From contig JARUPZ010000006.1 in the NCBI GenBank assembly GCA_031213475.1, positions 868,001 through 932,000 on the forward strand: 64,000 bases of DNA, written 5' to 3'. The notes below the pieces were generated by a model, which saw only the letters and a list, made by a program, of their open reading frames with translations, ran no database searches and was not told the DNA's origin. This document shows, piece by piece, positions 39,160-51,183 of the stretch (positions are counted from its first letter, which is position 1; the number at the start of each line of letters is the position of its first letter). This DNA comes from Nereocystis luetkeana (Eukaryota; Sar; Phaeophyceae; Laminariales; Laminariaceae). Made by a program: the position numbers and the translations under genes.

Positions 39160-41220
39160 CGGGGAGTACATACTGTAGTCAAAGAAGAGGAAATACGCGC
39201 CGGAAGCGCAACGTAAGGAAGCTGAACGAGCTGAACGACACGCAAGCAGCATGACGATTGAAACGCGTAAAAAAAACGCTCGGACGAAACCTGGGGTGCA
39301 CGCTCTTCCTGTTATTGGTAGACGCTTTTGCTGGTTGTCTAGTCGAATTGGCAGGTCCCAACCGACGTCGTATCAGACAGTATGTCTACGTTAGAGTATT
39401 CACAAGAGACGGCTCGAGAGCAATGCGACGCCACATAGGGGCCGTGCCTTATTTCCCTTGGTGCTAATAACAGTAGTACTAATAAGACACGGCTCATGAG
39501 GACGCGGTTCTCACTTGTTTTCGTCATAGAGTAGCCTCTGGGTCTCACAAAGGCCCATGCCCATCATGCTCGCATATCATTCAACATATTTTGTTTTTTG
39601 TGGACGAACTACTTAGAATTTCAGAGGTTTGTCCCCAAAGCGGGACTGCAGTCCTAAAAGGCTTAAAAGAGCATAAATTGGTATTACGGGGGACTATACC
39701 AGGTAGTTAATAGGACCAAATATTGTTAGTAAAAATAGCGGAAAATATAGGTTTTAGTGTGTGCGTAGGTCCCCTATTTAATATGGTCCCCCGTAATAGT
39801 ATATAATTGGGGGCTTTTGGGGCGCGAAAGTAGCATAATTGGATTACCTTTTTGAGGAGCATTACAGGCACAACTGGGCGAAAATTAGGACCACATCAAG
39901 CATAACACGATAGGAAAAAACAAACAAACAAACATAAACTCTATTTTTTGGAACAACCAAAAACAGAATGGATACACGCCTTGTCTCAAACCTCGTAAAT
40001 ATAAAATAACCAAACATGCCGGTTGCCGGTACTCTTGACACCAACGACGGACAGCCGCCGTGGAGCTTGCGGCGTCTGGGAACTATCCACTGGAATACCC
40101 ACGGGTTTACCACCGATATGTAGGCGTGAAGCTCTTACTTGAACCGTGACATGTGACCGACGCAGACACTTGGGGAACGTCATCGCTCAAGACGCATTCA
40201 ATCGCACTTCTGTTTCTCTCTTTGAATCGATCTGGGTCTAACAACCGAGAGGAGGGGTACAGCGATGCCAGCCCCGGGTCCTGCCGAGTTCAGGGTTGTA
40301 GACGTAGCGCTGGGGCCGAATCGTGTCCTCGCGACGACATCATAAACTCCCTGAACCATTTTTCGGGGGAACCTAGTAACATATACCAGGGTATGGTATG
40401 GTAGCATTGAGAACCAAATACGACGTGTTGATATAGGGGGATACATCGTTTTCGGGTCTATACATCGTGGGCTCCGATTAGTGCGCCCCCCTTCGCAACA
40501 GAACGAGTGCGTTAACTGAAAAGAGGCCTTAACCTTGACGGGTCCAAAACCAACACCGGGAAAGATAGCGGGAGACGGCGTAGACATCAGAACCAACAAT
40601 GGAGTGGAAACATTCTGGGTCCACCGTGGCCGCTGAATACTGTGGCCCTCCGCAGTACACAGTACACCGACCGTCAACCGACAGTTTCGATCTACCGTGC
40701 CCAAGAGGGTCGCGACCTAAACAACAGTACACCAAGAAAGGACAAGCCCGTACAACATTCATACCTTCATCTGCATCGGCTTGAGTGCAGGTGCTGGCTC
40801 GTCTGGCGGTGGGGGTTGCCCATATGTGCCAGAAGACTCGACGTCCGTAGCTGGGCGGACAAGAAACAACATAGAACAGATGGGGAAAATGTTTTCAACA
40901 TCGTGACGCAAGAAGTCGGGGGCGGGGGACGGCAAGCCACTGGTCAGAATAATGGCGACAGCAGCAGTAGCAGCAGTAGCTCTTTTTTATAGCAGCAGGT
41001 TTTTGTTGCATCCAGTGAAGTTATTTAGTCAGCAGTTGCGTTCTGATGTATCCCATAAGTCGACTGATTACATTCCGACTGCTCCCACATTTCCGGGATA
41101 CAGTATTAACACTTAATACCACTATACTATTGACATTTGAAACCAACAGTTTACTGCGGAGACAGCAACAAGGCACACCCCGGACATCTGATCGATGCCC
41201 ACGTGATGACCTACTCTGTA
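39160..41220. other. No gene seen
   Basis: Contains the F1 copy at 39684-39796, a GCAGCAGTAGCAGCAGTAGC patch at 40963-40982, and a 168-codon minus-strand frame (40704-40198) without recognisable domains. Confidence 0.5.
39684..39796 (+). mobile_element. MITE family F1 copy carrying a CCAGG micro-insertion
   Basis: Normal ends (TTACGGGGGAC ... GGTCCCCCGTAA). The segment that reads CATAGTTAATAGG in sisters reads CTATACCAGGTAGTTAATAGG here: TA has become TACCAGGTA at 39697-39705. Confidence 0.88.
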
Positions 41221-41224
41221 GGCC

Positions 41225-41440
41225 CTTCAAGGCAGACATATCTATTCCCGGTCTTGTACGATCTACAGTAGCTCACGTTGCCGGGTAGGGCCGGTATATT
41301 CTGCCTGATCTAGCTCATGTTTTCTGGTTTGGAGCTGTCCTGCGCAGATCCTCCAAAACCTCTCACAGCGGCTGGTGAGGAACTACAGAAGACCATCTAC
41401 TGTAGATAGATAGATAGATAGATAGATCATATCCGAGCTG
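41225..41440 (-). mobile_element. F3 copy
   Basis: CCCGGTCTTGTACGATCTACA, GTAGCTCACGTTGCCGGGTA, GCGCAGATCCTCCAAAACC, then CATCTACTGTAGATAGATAG. Contains TACAGTA at 41264-41270, where 55758-55759 has TA. Confidence 0.65.
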
Positions 41441-41837
41441 TGCAAAAATGGTTAACATCAGCAATACCAACACCAACACACCAACACTACCACCACTGCC
41501 ATCAGTCTCGTCAGTGCTACCACCAACAATAATAATCACAACAAAAACAACAAAAGGGCATGTATACCTGGCACTAAATAGGCGGCTCCAGAAGTGCTCA
41601 TGTGTCAAACAAAGGGTATGAAAACGAGGTGGAACATATCCAACATGCCTGGTACCACGTACGATCGAACGAGGCCACCTTGTTTAGCGAGCAGTCCCGA
41701 CACTCGGAACGTTTCAGACCGAGTGGTACCTACAATGAGAACCAACAGGGCATCTTCAGGACTGTCCCCGTATCATGTAGAAACTAGGGATAGTTGCCGC
41801 ATACAGGACATGGGGCCTGTATTATTTTATCACACTA

Positions 41838-41942
41838 TTACGGGGGGTCATAGTTAATAGGACCAAATATTGTTAGTAAAAATGGTTAAATATTTACTTT
41901 TTCATGTATACCATAGGTCCTATTAACTATGGCCCCCCGTAA
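41838..41942 (+). mobile_element. MITE family F1 copy
   Basis: 105 bp, TTACGGGGGGTCATAGTTAA to TTAACTATGGCCCCCCGTAA, flanked by TA on each side. One of the best preserved copies. Confidence 0.88.
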
Positions 41943-42144
41943 TATATGCCGTATCACACGCGCGATAAGACAACCCGCCCCCTGCGACGGATTTCCGAGA
42001 CGAATTTATCGGAAATAAAGGGGGGCACACACAATGAACATGACGGCTTTGGGAAGGTCTATCAATAGTCAAAATATTTCCATAGACACGTACATCGCTC
42101 GGCGTTTGCACCCTCCCCATTTGGGGTTGGAAGTTCGCCCGAGG

Positions 42145-42350
42145 GGATGTGTTATCATATCACCAGTGTGATACGGTGCGTTATTTTATCACCCGTGTGA
42201 TACATTGTGTTATCTTATCACCTGTGTTGTACGGTGTGATATTGGATCACCCGTGTTGTACGATGTGCTACCTTATCACTCGTGTGATACGATGGTGTTA
42301 TCTTATCACCCGTGTGATACGGTGGGTTATCTTATCACACGTATTGCAAA
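42145..42350 (+). repeat. Tandem array, CTTATCACCCGTGTGATACGGTG units
   Basis: Seven degenerate ~28 bp units, e.g. TATCACCCGTGTGATACATTG, GATCACCCGTGTTGTACGATG. Confidence 0.85.
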
Positions 42351-42604
42351 CGAGTTCATAACCCCTTTACAAGAGCACCCACGTTTCTGAGACAAAAATA
42401 TTATACTCGCAACTATTACGATGTTTGCAGGATTAAAATAATAGTGCCTGCGGGTCACTGAAACCGTTTTTTCTACTCGCAAACCCGTCGACATCCAGCA
42501 CACCCAGTGTCCATTCTGATTATTCATGCTAAAAGAAGGCACAAGCTTTCGGCTCACGAGTAACCCTTCTCATACTCTCCCGACGTTAAAGGCACAAACC
42601 ACTC

Positions 42605-42726
42605 TATTACGGGTCAATATATAAAGTAATCAGAACCAAACATGACGAGTAAACATCGGGGGACACGTTGCTTTTGGGCCCATCATAGCTTCTGAATACC
42701 ATGTATTACTATGGCCCCCCGTCATA
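42605..42726 (+). mobile_element. Diverged MITE F1 relative
   Basis: Ends TTACGGGTCAATAT and ACTATGGCCCCCCGTCA match the F1 termini. The centre (AACATCGGGGGACACGTTGC) differs and resembles 40430-40480, suggesting a subfamily about 120 bp long. Confidence 0.55.
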
Positions 42727-43214
42727 GTCGGAATTAAGCGTAGCATCATGCTTGCAGCAGCAGAGCAAACGGGTCACCCACCCCTTCCTTCACCGGAACT
42801 ACGGTACGTGGGATCAGTAGGATAAAGCTCGCAGTACAGTGGTGAACCCATATCAAGACCATCCGGGTTTAAGGCCACAGCACTGGTAGGAAAGACCACG
42901 AAAATCGGCTCGTCAGGGGAACAAAAGAAGAAGAAAAAATAGTTGGAAGTTGTTTGGCGTAGTTTTTTCAGTAGACCCACCCGGTTCAAGGCCACAGCAG
43001 CAGAGGTACGACCAAGAAAATCGGCTCGCCACACGAAGAAAAAATAATATATATATACTTGGAAGTTGTACAAGTATAGTGTGTTTTTTTCAGTAGAAAA
43101 GGGTATGCACATACAAGAGACAAGACCACGCTATACGTATTACAGCAGCGGGTGATGGGGTGGTCTTGAAACAGGGGCAAAACAGTGTAGTAAACGGGTA
43201 GAATTATTGTCGGC

Positions 43215-43360
43215 ATGCACTATTCCGAACTAAGAATAGGACAAACCGCTCCAAACTATGAACAGGACAAACTACTCCGAACCAAGAACAGGGCAAACCA
43301 CTCCCAAGTAAAAACAGGACAAACTACTCCGACTTCAAAAACAGGACACAATACTCCGCA
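43215..43360 (+). repeat. Tandem array, CCGAACTAAGAACAGGACAAACTACT units
   Basis: Five to six ~27 bp units: GAACAGGACAAACTACTCCG, AACCAAGAACAGGGCAAACC, AAAACAGGACAAACTACTCCG. Confidence 0.85.
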
Positions 43361-43499
43361 TTACGACTACTGTAGGGGACCACGTTTGGATTTGAGAAAT
43401 CTTCAGCCTAACCGGCAAGAGCTTCGTACACGAAATCCTACACAGTCGACTGTGCTGAAAGTTGCTCAGAGGATTGTGTCAAAATAAGGTTCGACAGCT

Positions 43500-43770
43500 C
43501 GGGTAGACAGATGATGATCTATCTGATCTGTCTACTGTAGATGATCTAGTTCTTCCTCACCTGCCGTTATGTGGGGTCGCGCAGGGTCTGCAATAGTACA
43601 TATCCAACCCAGGAAACATGAGCTAGGTCGTGCAGACTATACGGTTCCCATCCGGCAACATGAGCTAGATCCTACAGATCATACTTATCATACAGATCAG
43701 GGACCTACCTGAACTGACAACTCTAGGTCATGATGTGGGAATCGATTATCTGTTCGAGGTGTGTACGATT
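43500..43770 (+). mobile_element. F3 copy
   Basis: GATGATCTATCTGATCTGTC, TGCCGTTATGTGGGGTCGCG, CCGGCAACATGAGCTAGATCC, CAGATCAGGGACCTACC, CTAGGTCATGATGTGGGAATC. Has the plain TA at 43676-43677. Confidence 0.65.
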
Positions 43771-44004
43771 TCAAGGCCTTGTCAGATTAGGTTTATCGTT
43801 TGTCGGCGGGCCCAACTCTGCGCACTTTTAGAGGACAAACCACTTGGGATTGTGAGATGAATAGTACTGGTATCCCGTTTTGCAGTGGCAAAACGGGTCA
43901 TGGCTCGAACTGCAACCAATTTGTGGGGAAAAGGGTAACATCTACGTGGGAATACAGGAGGATCATGTTTTGCAGTAGCAAGCGGGTTAGGATGTGTGTG
44001 TGTT

Positions 44005-44110
44005 CTTCACATTGAACCGTTCTTTCTACCCGTCGACATCCAGCACGCCCAGTGTCCGTGCCGATTCTTCAATTCTAGAGAGATACAAGCTCTGTGGTCA
44101 CAAAACTACG
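44005..44110 (+). repeat. GTCGACATCCAGCAC family copy
   Basis: TTCTTCACATTGAACCGTTC, TTTCTACCCGTCGACATCC, AGCACGCCCAGTGTCCGTGCC, CTCTGTGGTCACAAAACTACG. Confidence 0.65.
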
Positions 44111-44654
44111 CCACAGAGATACCTCATCGTTATGCAGTAAGCAGAGCAGACAATTTCATGCCATGACCTCGTACCGGATTCGAGGTACGGTAGGCAAGAC
44201 ATACACATTTATATGAAACATAGAAAAATCGAAAGATGCTACGTGTCATCGTAGGATACACGTAGCATATTATAGGATAACGTATTTTGTGCAAGGCACG
44301 TCAACACGCGGCCTCGACAGCTCGCGAGGTGATCGATACACTTGCGGTACGCGTGAAAAGCATGGCCCAAAAAACCGAAGCATCACCCAGCTTAAGCATG
44401 CAAAGCTGATTACCATAAGAGCGTTCAGTTCGCACCGGGATGCGATCGTTTTATCTCAGCGCTCGATTATTTTAAAAAGGGAAGGTTGCCAGGACCTAAC
44501 AACGTTGATGAGGCGTTTTGGGAAAATTCTGGCCGAAAGAGTAGCCAGCCTTCTGAAAATATGATGTTCGACTTTTACCACCCTTAACATACTACTAATA
44601 TTATTACTATACAAGGGACAATTGGTGGCCGTATTCGTAATAGAAACCCCCGCA

Positions 44655-44945
44655 CAGATCAGACAGATCATCTACAGATCATCATGATCTAGATCTTTCA
44701 AGGCAGATGTATCATCTATAGTCCCGATCTCTTTGTATGATCTACTAATAGCTCATATTGCCGGGTGGGACCCGTACATTCCGCGTGATTTAGCGCTACT
44801 ATCCTCGGTTGGATTTGTACTACTGTACGCACATCTTGCACAACCCATTACAACGACAGGGCTCCTCCCGCACAGCCTATCACGACAGAGGGCGAGGGAC
44901 GCGATCATCTACAGTAGTGGACTATGATCTTTCGAGGTATGTAAT
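44655..44945 (-). mobile_element. F3 copy
   Basis: GATCAGACAGATCATCTACAG, GATCTACTAATAGCTCATATT, GCCGGGTGGGACCCGTACA, GGTTGGATTTGTACTACTG, CATCTACAGTAGTGG. Contains TACTAATA at 44743-44750 at the site that is TA elsewhere. Confidence 0.65.
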
Positions 44946-45124
44946 ACTTTCATACCAGAAAATAATCAACACGCGGCTTTTGCCTGCACGAGTCAGCGCT
45001 AATGGTTGTTGCTCTTCGATTCGTTCGCGAACGTATTGTAACTTTTACTTGCCGCTCTGATGCCAGTCAGCGTTCACGATGTATTTCCTGTCGTGCTCAT
45101 GTTAGTTAGTGCGTTTGTTGGTGG

Positions 45125-45260
45125 TAACACCTGGTGTTGCTCCTGTTGGCGATGCGCCCATTAATAGTGCTGCTGATGTCGTTGGTGTTCATGTTGTTGC
45201 TGTCGTTGGTATTCGTGTTGTTGCTGCTGTGTATTGTGTCTGGTGTGTTGTTGTTGAGGT
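45125..45260 (+). repeat. GTTGTTGCTGTCGTTGGTATTCG triplet-rich block
   Basis: TTGTTGCTGTCGTTGGTATTC, GTGTTGTTGCTGCTGTGTATTG. Triplet composition creates open frames on both strands (about 73-107 codons). Confidence 0.65.
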
Positions 45261-45624
45261 TGTGCTCATGTTGCGTCTGGCTGCTATGTTCACTGAACGG
45301 AGTATTCCCCGACACCACCACCAACACCACCGCGCCCACTTCGCCCTCGCTGTAACCAACATAGTAGTCAAACGACTTGACCCGCCATCGTGCGAATATG
45401 CGGCCGAAGTCACATAATACCAGGTACATGCAGCTGATGAAACAATGGTCTGAAATGTTTACGGATCATAATGAAAAAAAAATGTACCCGGTACCAACCA
45501 CTACAACTAATATAGTGGGATACGAATAATCTCGGCCAAAACGAGCGACAAACAAAGGAATGTGGCACAGGGAGAGAGAACATGACAAGGCAAAAATTAC
45601 CATTGCCATTTTTGCGATGGGTAA

Positions 45625-45758
45625 GGGTCAAATCTTAACGAGGGGTGTTCTTCAGTTTTTTTTCGGTATTTTCCTATAGGGAAAAACCGGCGAATACCGA
45701 AATTTCGTGAAAATACTGAAATAAACCTAAAAAACAGTCCTCGTTAAGATCGTGACCC
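45625..45758 (+). mobile_element. 134 bp MITE with TAA target duplication
   Basis: GGGTCAAATCTTAACGAGG and CCTCGTTAAGATCGTGACCC are ~20 bp inverted ends, with TAA at 45622-45624 and 45759-45761. It shares the TCTTAACGAG end core with the 817 bp element at 4253, so both probably used the same transposase. Confidence 0.82.
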
Positions 45759-45819
45759 TAAGGCGGTGCGGGGTGGGGCTACCTCCCACAGCATGCGGGG
45801 TGACGTTACTCCCAACAGC

Positions 45820-46485
45820 ATGCGCCAAATACACCGCACACACCGCACGCATCGCCGAAACCAACATAGACAACATATAACATCTACACCACAATCGATA
45901 GGATGCACGGCCTATACTACATACACAGCATACTTCACATACACAGTATACACCACATGAAGCGGCATACACATAGATCAGCATAGACCTCGAGCACATA
46001 TCATACACCAGCATTGACCAGGTACCGCACAGGAACACTACAAACGCCGCATAAGCCTTCTACACGAACATAGACCAGCATATACCAATGACACCGCATA
46101 CACCACATATTACTGTAGCACATACACCGCATACACTGCAACACTTCCTACATGAAGACAGTCCATATGCACCATATTACACACCATATACACCACGTAC
46201 ACCGCAGAGTGGCACATAAACCGCATACCCCACGAACACCACACGTCGATACATACTATTTAATAGGCATTGTGTATACCAGGTATAAATCATGTTTGGT
46301 ACGCCGCATACGCACACCTTGTTACGCAACATAGGCCGAACAGATCAACACATATTATTTACATGAATCACATACACAGCGCATACAAAACATACAGCGC
46401 ATACAACCCATACACCGCATACACATTATACAGACCTCGTATAGCACATACACCGCATACACAGAAGTATCGCCACATTCTGCGT
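45820..46485 (+). repeat. Tandem array, CACCGCATACACCACATACA units
   Basis: About 30 degenerate ~13-20 bp units (CATACACCGCATACAC, ACAGCATACTTCACATACAC). CCAGGTA sits inside the array at 46277-46285. Confidence 0.85.
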
Positions 46486-46594
46486 TGTACACAGATGGTG
46501 CAATTCTTACATTGACTAAAAGTAGTGTCAATACTACAGTAGACAAAACTGGTGTCAATACCACAGCACTAGACGAAACTGGTGGTGCCAATTT

Positions 46595-46803
46595 CTCAAG
46601 GTTCTTCACGGATCATGACCCGACCCACTCCCGACCCGCGGGTCGGGTCAGGAACTCCTCAAAATATCACGGGTTGGGTCGGGTGAGTCGAGCTGGGTCA
46701 GGAGGTCTTCCAACATATCAAGCGTCTTGTCGGGTCGGGTTAGGAGATCCGACGCGACCCGAACCGACCCGCGAGTTTTGACCCCACCCGTGAACAGCCC
46801 TGC
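46595..46803 (+). mobile_element. GGGTCGGGT inverted-repeat element
   Basis: Ends AAGGTTCTTCACGGATCATGA and ACCCCACCCGTGAACAGCCC pair as inverted repeats. The interior is alternating GACCCG/CGGGTC blocks. Same family as the outer element at 17717-19452. Confidence 0.75.
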
Positions 46804-47048
46804 AAATTTTCACACCGTGGACCGTGGACAGATCATCGACTCGTGCTGCAGAGTACTGGTCCCTCTACAGCAGTGCCGGCATGTATGCGTGTATGCGCCA
46901 GCCAAGAAAGGGGGCATTAACAGCGGCAACCGGCACCATACCCCACACTGCCACCCTGGTGAATCTCATTTGTGTCAAGCGATTCCACAGAACCTTTACA
47001 GCCGGCAACCAGCACTACTCAAGCGGCACTACAAGAGGGATCCACCAT

Positions 47049-47153
47049 TTACGGGGGACCATAGTTAATGGGACCAAATATTGTTAGTAAAAATGGTTAA
47101 ATATACAGGTTTTTATGTATACCATAGGTCCCATTAACTATGGTCCCCCGTAA
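47049..47153 (+). mobile_element. MITE family F1 copy
   Basis: TTACGGGGGACCATAGTTAA to TTAACTATGGTCCCCCGTAA, nearly perfect palindrome. The TA duplication is not clear at this copy (left CCAT, right AAGA). Confidence 0.85.
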
Positions 47154-47839
47154 AAGACCATTTGTACGTAAAAGATGGGAGGGGGGGGGGGGCATTCCGG
47201 CAGCAGGCGGGACTATCTCGCCAATGCCAGGAAAAAGGCCACCAGTGGACAAAATACCATGTACACTGGTAATATGGTTATACCGTATCGTGATATCACG
47301 TACCCGTATGATCGGCAACACCTCATGACAACATACCCGTGTGACTGAACGCCAAACGGATCTACCTGGTAAAGGCGGTTGGACCCCTTGATCGACGTCC
47401 CCCTACACTAAAACTAGTATATTGACCCCCTTGGGGCTTCAGAGGGAAAAGTGACCATAGCAAGGTGACGTCCACTGCGTGATTGGTGTCTGATACTGGT
47501 ACGTGATACTGATAGTGATATTATTCATAGTACGCCCCCGATACACAATGCAAGGACGTGCCCAGCACGAGCCCACCCGTACTGCTGTACTACTAACACA
47601 GACGGCTGGCAACACCAACTACATCATTTGCTTTGGGTCGCTATCGAAAAGGGGTGTACCAGACAGAGCGGGTAATGCCAAAAGAGGCCCTGTCTGACCT
47701 GCCCAAGAAGACTTGACCTGCTGTACGTACAAGAGACCCGTCTTCCAAGACGGGGGGTGATAGCAATACATAGTAATACATAGTAATAGATGGTAGACAG
47801 GTCCCACGATGGACCCGAAAAAATAGGCATCCCTCTTAT

Positions 47840-48000
47840 CACATTTTTGCGCGCTGTATTTTAAAATTACTACTGCTGTATACCTGGTATGTTAGTTACT
47901 ACGCGTTACTACTGTATCACATTTTTGCGCGCCGTATTTGATTAAAATTACTAAATTACTACGCATTACTATATATTACCACGTATGCTTGCGCACCAAA
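47840..48000 (+). repeat. Duplicated CACATTTTTGCGCGC segment
   Basis: TCACATTTTTGCGCGCTGTA (47840) and TCACATTTTTGCGCGCCGTA (47919), each followed by ATTAAAATTACTA. The first copy has TGCTGTATACCTGGTATG where the second runs on as AATTACTACGC. Confidence 0.7.
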
Positions 48001-48197
48001 TTTGGTTCTGGTTACCATTAATATGTTCCCCCGGTAGAGCATCGTTGAACGGAGTCACCTCGTATGTTAAACCCAGGGGACACGTGGCGTGAACATTTTT
48101 TTTTTTTTATTACTACCAGGTACCTGGTAAAAAAAAATTCTTTGTCTCATTTATTATCTTCGCCTGGCGTCACATGTCTACATACCAAAATACAGTA

Positions 48198-48301
48198 ATA
48201 CGGGGGACCATAGTAAAAAGGACCTAATATTGTGAGTAAAAATAGGTAAATACATCGTTTTTTGTGTCTACCGTAGGTCCTATACTTTGGTCCCCCGTGA
48301 C
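48198..48301 (+). mobile_element. MITE family F1 copy
   Basis: ATACGGGGGACCATAGTAAA to CTTTGGTCCCCCGTGAC with family core AATATTGTGAGTAAAAATAG. Slightly shortened on the right arm. Confidence 0.8.
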
Positions 48302-49225
48302 GGTAAGCTCTTGTCCTCCCTCCCCACTACGGTTCGTGCCTCGGTACAGCTTACCAGGTACCACCTTTAAGAGATTTGGTCTGATTGGCTCGGGGTCAGG
48401 GCTAGGGTTGTTATTATTGGCTTAGGGTTAGGATCAGGGTTACTGCTGTAGTTTGTATTGCTCTCCTATACAGCAGTTTATGTGTCAACCATTTTCTCGG
48501 ACAAGTGGGAAGCAACTTTCTCGCGCCTTGTCTGTTGGTGGCGAGAAGACAGCAGCAGTAGCCCTTATTCTTCCCTCGCCGGCTAGTGTCAGCTTGCATG
48601 CACAAAGAAATACATACTTACCTTACCGGAAGTACCACGACGTCAGGAATGTAAGGGCCGTTTGTGTATCAGTGTTGATACCTAAACTGTCCTTACAGTT
48701 CCGGCCGGAGGCACAGAGAAGGTATCAGATCAGAAAGTGGGGCGTGACACACCACTCTGTCCGAAAATTTAAGATACGTTAGGTTATAAACATAAACATG
48801 TAACCGGTCATTACAAATCCGACAAGTCCGGACAGACGTAGACCGGTCTGTCTACAGTCTCTCGATGCAGATGATAGACACAAGAGTCCGGAGTAGTGGC
48901 CGTCGACAGCGAAAAACAAACACACAAACGAACCAGGTAAGTACCAGTACTTGCGTAGGCGAGACTCGAATTAACTCTGATCGGAGGCAGAAAGAGAGTC
49001 CACACGCCCAACGTCACACGCTCAACGTCCGCCGGTTTTTTGTATCAAACCCCGCCCTGACTGACACCGATTTCGTATTCTTACGATAAATCCGTCAAGT
49101 TTCATTTCGTTTTTTGTTAGGGTCGGCCATTTCGTTTCTTCTTTCTCTGGCCGAGAATCATGTTACGCCTGCTTGGGTCTATGTTGGGGCTAAAAACTGG
49201 ATATACGGCCGAAAAAAAAACCCCA

Positions 49226-49313
49226 ACAAACGCCACTCTGGACGGAAATATAAGGAGCGCTTAGACATGAACATGAGGACCAAGGGGCCACTTTACTTCC
49301 GTCGAGAGCGGCA
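49226..49313 (+). mobile_element. F4 copy
   Basis: CCACTCTGGACGGAAATATA, GAGCGCTTAGACATGAACATG, GGACCAAGGGGCC, TTCCGTCGAGAGCGG. Confidence 0.75.
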
Positions 49314-49639
49314 TCATGTACGTAGTCCATAAGCTTCGGTCGTTTCAAGCGAGCGAAAAAAACGCCCGCGAAAACAGTCAGTCTAGACCACTAAAAACGA
49401 ACCAGGCCATAGCATGAATACAGCAGTAGCTAATACTCACACTACGTAATAATAATACTGTCCATAGTATAACCTCATATAATACCTGTCCTCGTAACCG
49501 GTCGCACTTGAAGCCTCCTTTTTCTACACCGACTGCCGCCACCAAATCTGAAACACATGTTGCGGGACCCGCCGCCACTCGCAGCGGCAAAGGGGACAGC
49601 CGTCTTGTTTCGCGCGTGCGAGATGGGTGTGATCGCCGG

Positions 49640-50095
49640 CACTGCTGCTACTGCCGCCCGCCGCTGCTGCCGCTGCTAGTCCTGCTTCTGCCGCTGCCGC
49701 TGCTAGTTCTGCTTCTGCCGCTGCCGCTGCTAGTTCTGCTTCTGCCGCTGCCGCTGCTGCCGCTGTCGCTGCTGCTCAGCTGCTGCTGCTGCTGCTGTTG
49801 CTGCAACTGTCGCAGCTACTGCTGCTGCTGTTGTTGTTGCTGCTGTGCTGCAGCCGCCGCCGCTGCTGCTGCTACTGCCGCTGCTGGCACTGCTCCTGCT
49901 GATGCTGCTGCTACTGGTACTGCTGCTGCCGCTACTGCCGCTACTGCCGCAGCTGCTGCTGCTACTGCTTCTACTACAACTACTGCTGCTAGTACTGCTT
50001 CTGCTGCTGCTCTGCAACTGCTACTGCCGCAGCTACCGCTCAGTGCTCCTGCTACTGCTGGTGCTGCTTCTGTTGCCGCCGCTACTGCTGTTCGA
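49640..50095 (+). repeat. 450 bp GCT/GCC triplet tract
   Basis: Nearly pure CTGCTGCCGCT-type triplets, with a 30 bp unit repeated three times at 49667-49756 (CTGCTAGTTCTGCTTCTGCC). It opens 261 and 157 codons on the plus strand (Leu/Ala/Cys-rich) and 95-113 on the minus strand (Ser/Ala-rich). No domain, so annotated as a repeat. Confidence 0.85.
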
Positions 50096-50294
50096 GACTC
50101 CCACAACTTTCTACGCTCAATTATTATGTACGTATGTATGCGTGTACGTACGTGCATACGTACGCATACGTACGTATCTCGCCTGCTTCCTTGTCAGCGT
50201 CGCCATCAAACAATCGCGACGCGGACAATCTGGAAGGTTATGGCTAGCAACAGCAACCCGTCGCGCTTACAGAATGCCGGCACTAACCGATAAC

Positions 50295-50380
50295 CACTCT
50301 GTCCGGACACGAATGTAAGGACCGTTCGGGTGTCAACATGAACACCAAAAGTCGCTTACATTTACGGGCCGAGAGTAGCT
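50295..50380 (+). mobile_element. F4 copy
   Basis: ACCACTCTGTCCGGACACG, GTAAGGACCGTTCGG, CAACATGAACACCAAAAG, ACGGGCCGAGAGTAGC. Confidence 0.72.
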
Positions 50381-50551
50381 GTAGCTAACCGTTTGGAAAA
50401 CTGCACTCACGTTTTTGGGGGTATACTACTTGAAATTAAGTGTACGATACGTTTTACAGCAGTGACTCTAAAAGGTAAAACCTTGCTGTACGAAACCTGG
50501 TACATGTGACATGAGACATACTATTAATATCACTATACAAATACCACGATC

Positions 50552-50633
50552 CCACTATGTCCGGTATTATAGTGTCCGTTTGACGTCTGATGTGTATATC
50601 AAACGGGTACTCTATTCCCGGCGAGAGTGGTAG
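50552..50633 (+). mobile_element. F4 copy
   Basis: CCCACTATGTCCGGTATTAT, AGTGTCCGTTTGACG, TCCCGGCGAGAGTGGTAG. Confidence 0.68.
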
Positions 50634-50689
50634 TTCCTACGTACGTATTGTTTCAAGTTTTTTGTCCGGATCAGCAGAGGTTGTTGTTG

Positions 50690-50810
50690 TTGTTGTTGTT
50701 CTCACATTAACTCACAATTCAATGCAGTCCGTGGTCGCAGGACAGGCTCCAATAACTCTGGAGTGGAAGAAATACCTCAAGTAAAAACAGAGGCAAAAAA
50801 AAAAAAACAA
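50690..50810 (+). repeat. Dispersed A-tailed repeat (GGACAGGCTCCA.TAA)
   Basis: After a GTTGTTG tract: CGTGGTCGCAGGACAGGCTCC, AATAACTCTGGAGTGGAAGA, then A-rich. Related copies at 57140-57270, 57408-57510, 60660-60800 and 60890-61000 share ACAGGCTCC, GGAGTGGAAGAATACAGC and the A-rich tail. The (GTT/GCT)n - body - A-rich layout is SINE-like, but no A/B box was recognised. Confidence 0.6.
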
Positions 50811-51183
50811 AAAACAGGCATACGCACTCCACCACTGCGGACACCAGGGAAGCAAAAAGGAGACTATTAATAGAAGACAAAAACCTAAAAAAAGAAGATG
50901 AAGCTAAGCAAAACAAAAACAAAAACAAAACTAAAACAGACGCAGATAGCAAAACGCGAAAAAAAAAAAAAAAAAAAGGCAAGGCAAAACGGACCATACT
51001 AACAAAGACACAAAGAGGTACAAACGGGAATGAAAGAAAAATGAAAACAAAGAAGGGACAAAAAGCGATAATCACGGGCGGGGGGGAAAGAAAATACCAA
51101 AGGCAGGCACTGGAGCATACAGACACGCAAAGTTGCCCAGATGGCACCATGCTAGTTACTTGGGTCCCAAAGAAAGGAGTGCA
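50690..51183 (-). other. 3' flank / possible UTR of the LINE
   Basis: T-rich on the minus strand, including a 20-base T-run (A-run at 50960-50979) and several shorter ones. No clean terminal poly(A) and no target duplication could be defined, so the element's 3' end is unresolved. It runs into a dispersed A-rich repeat at 50690-50810. Confidence 0.4.
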
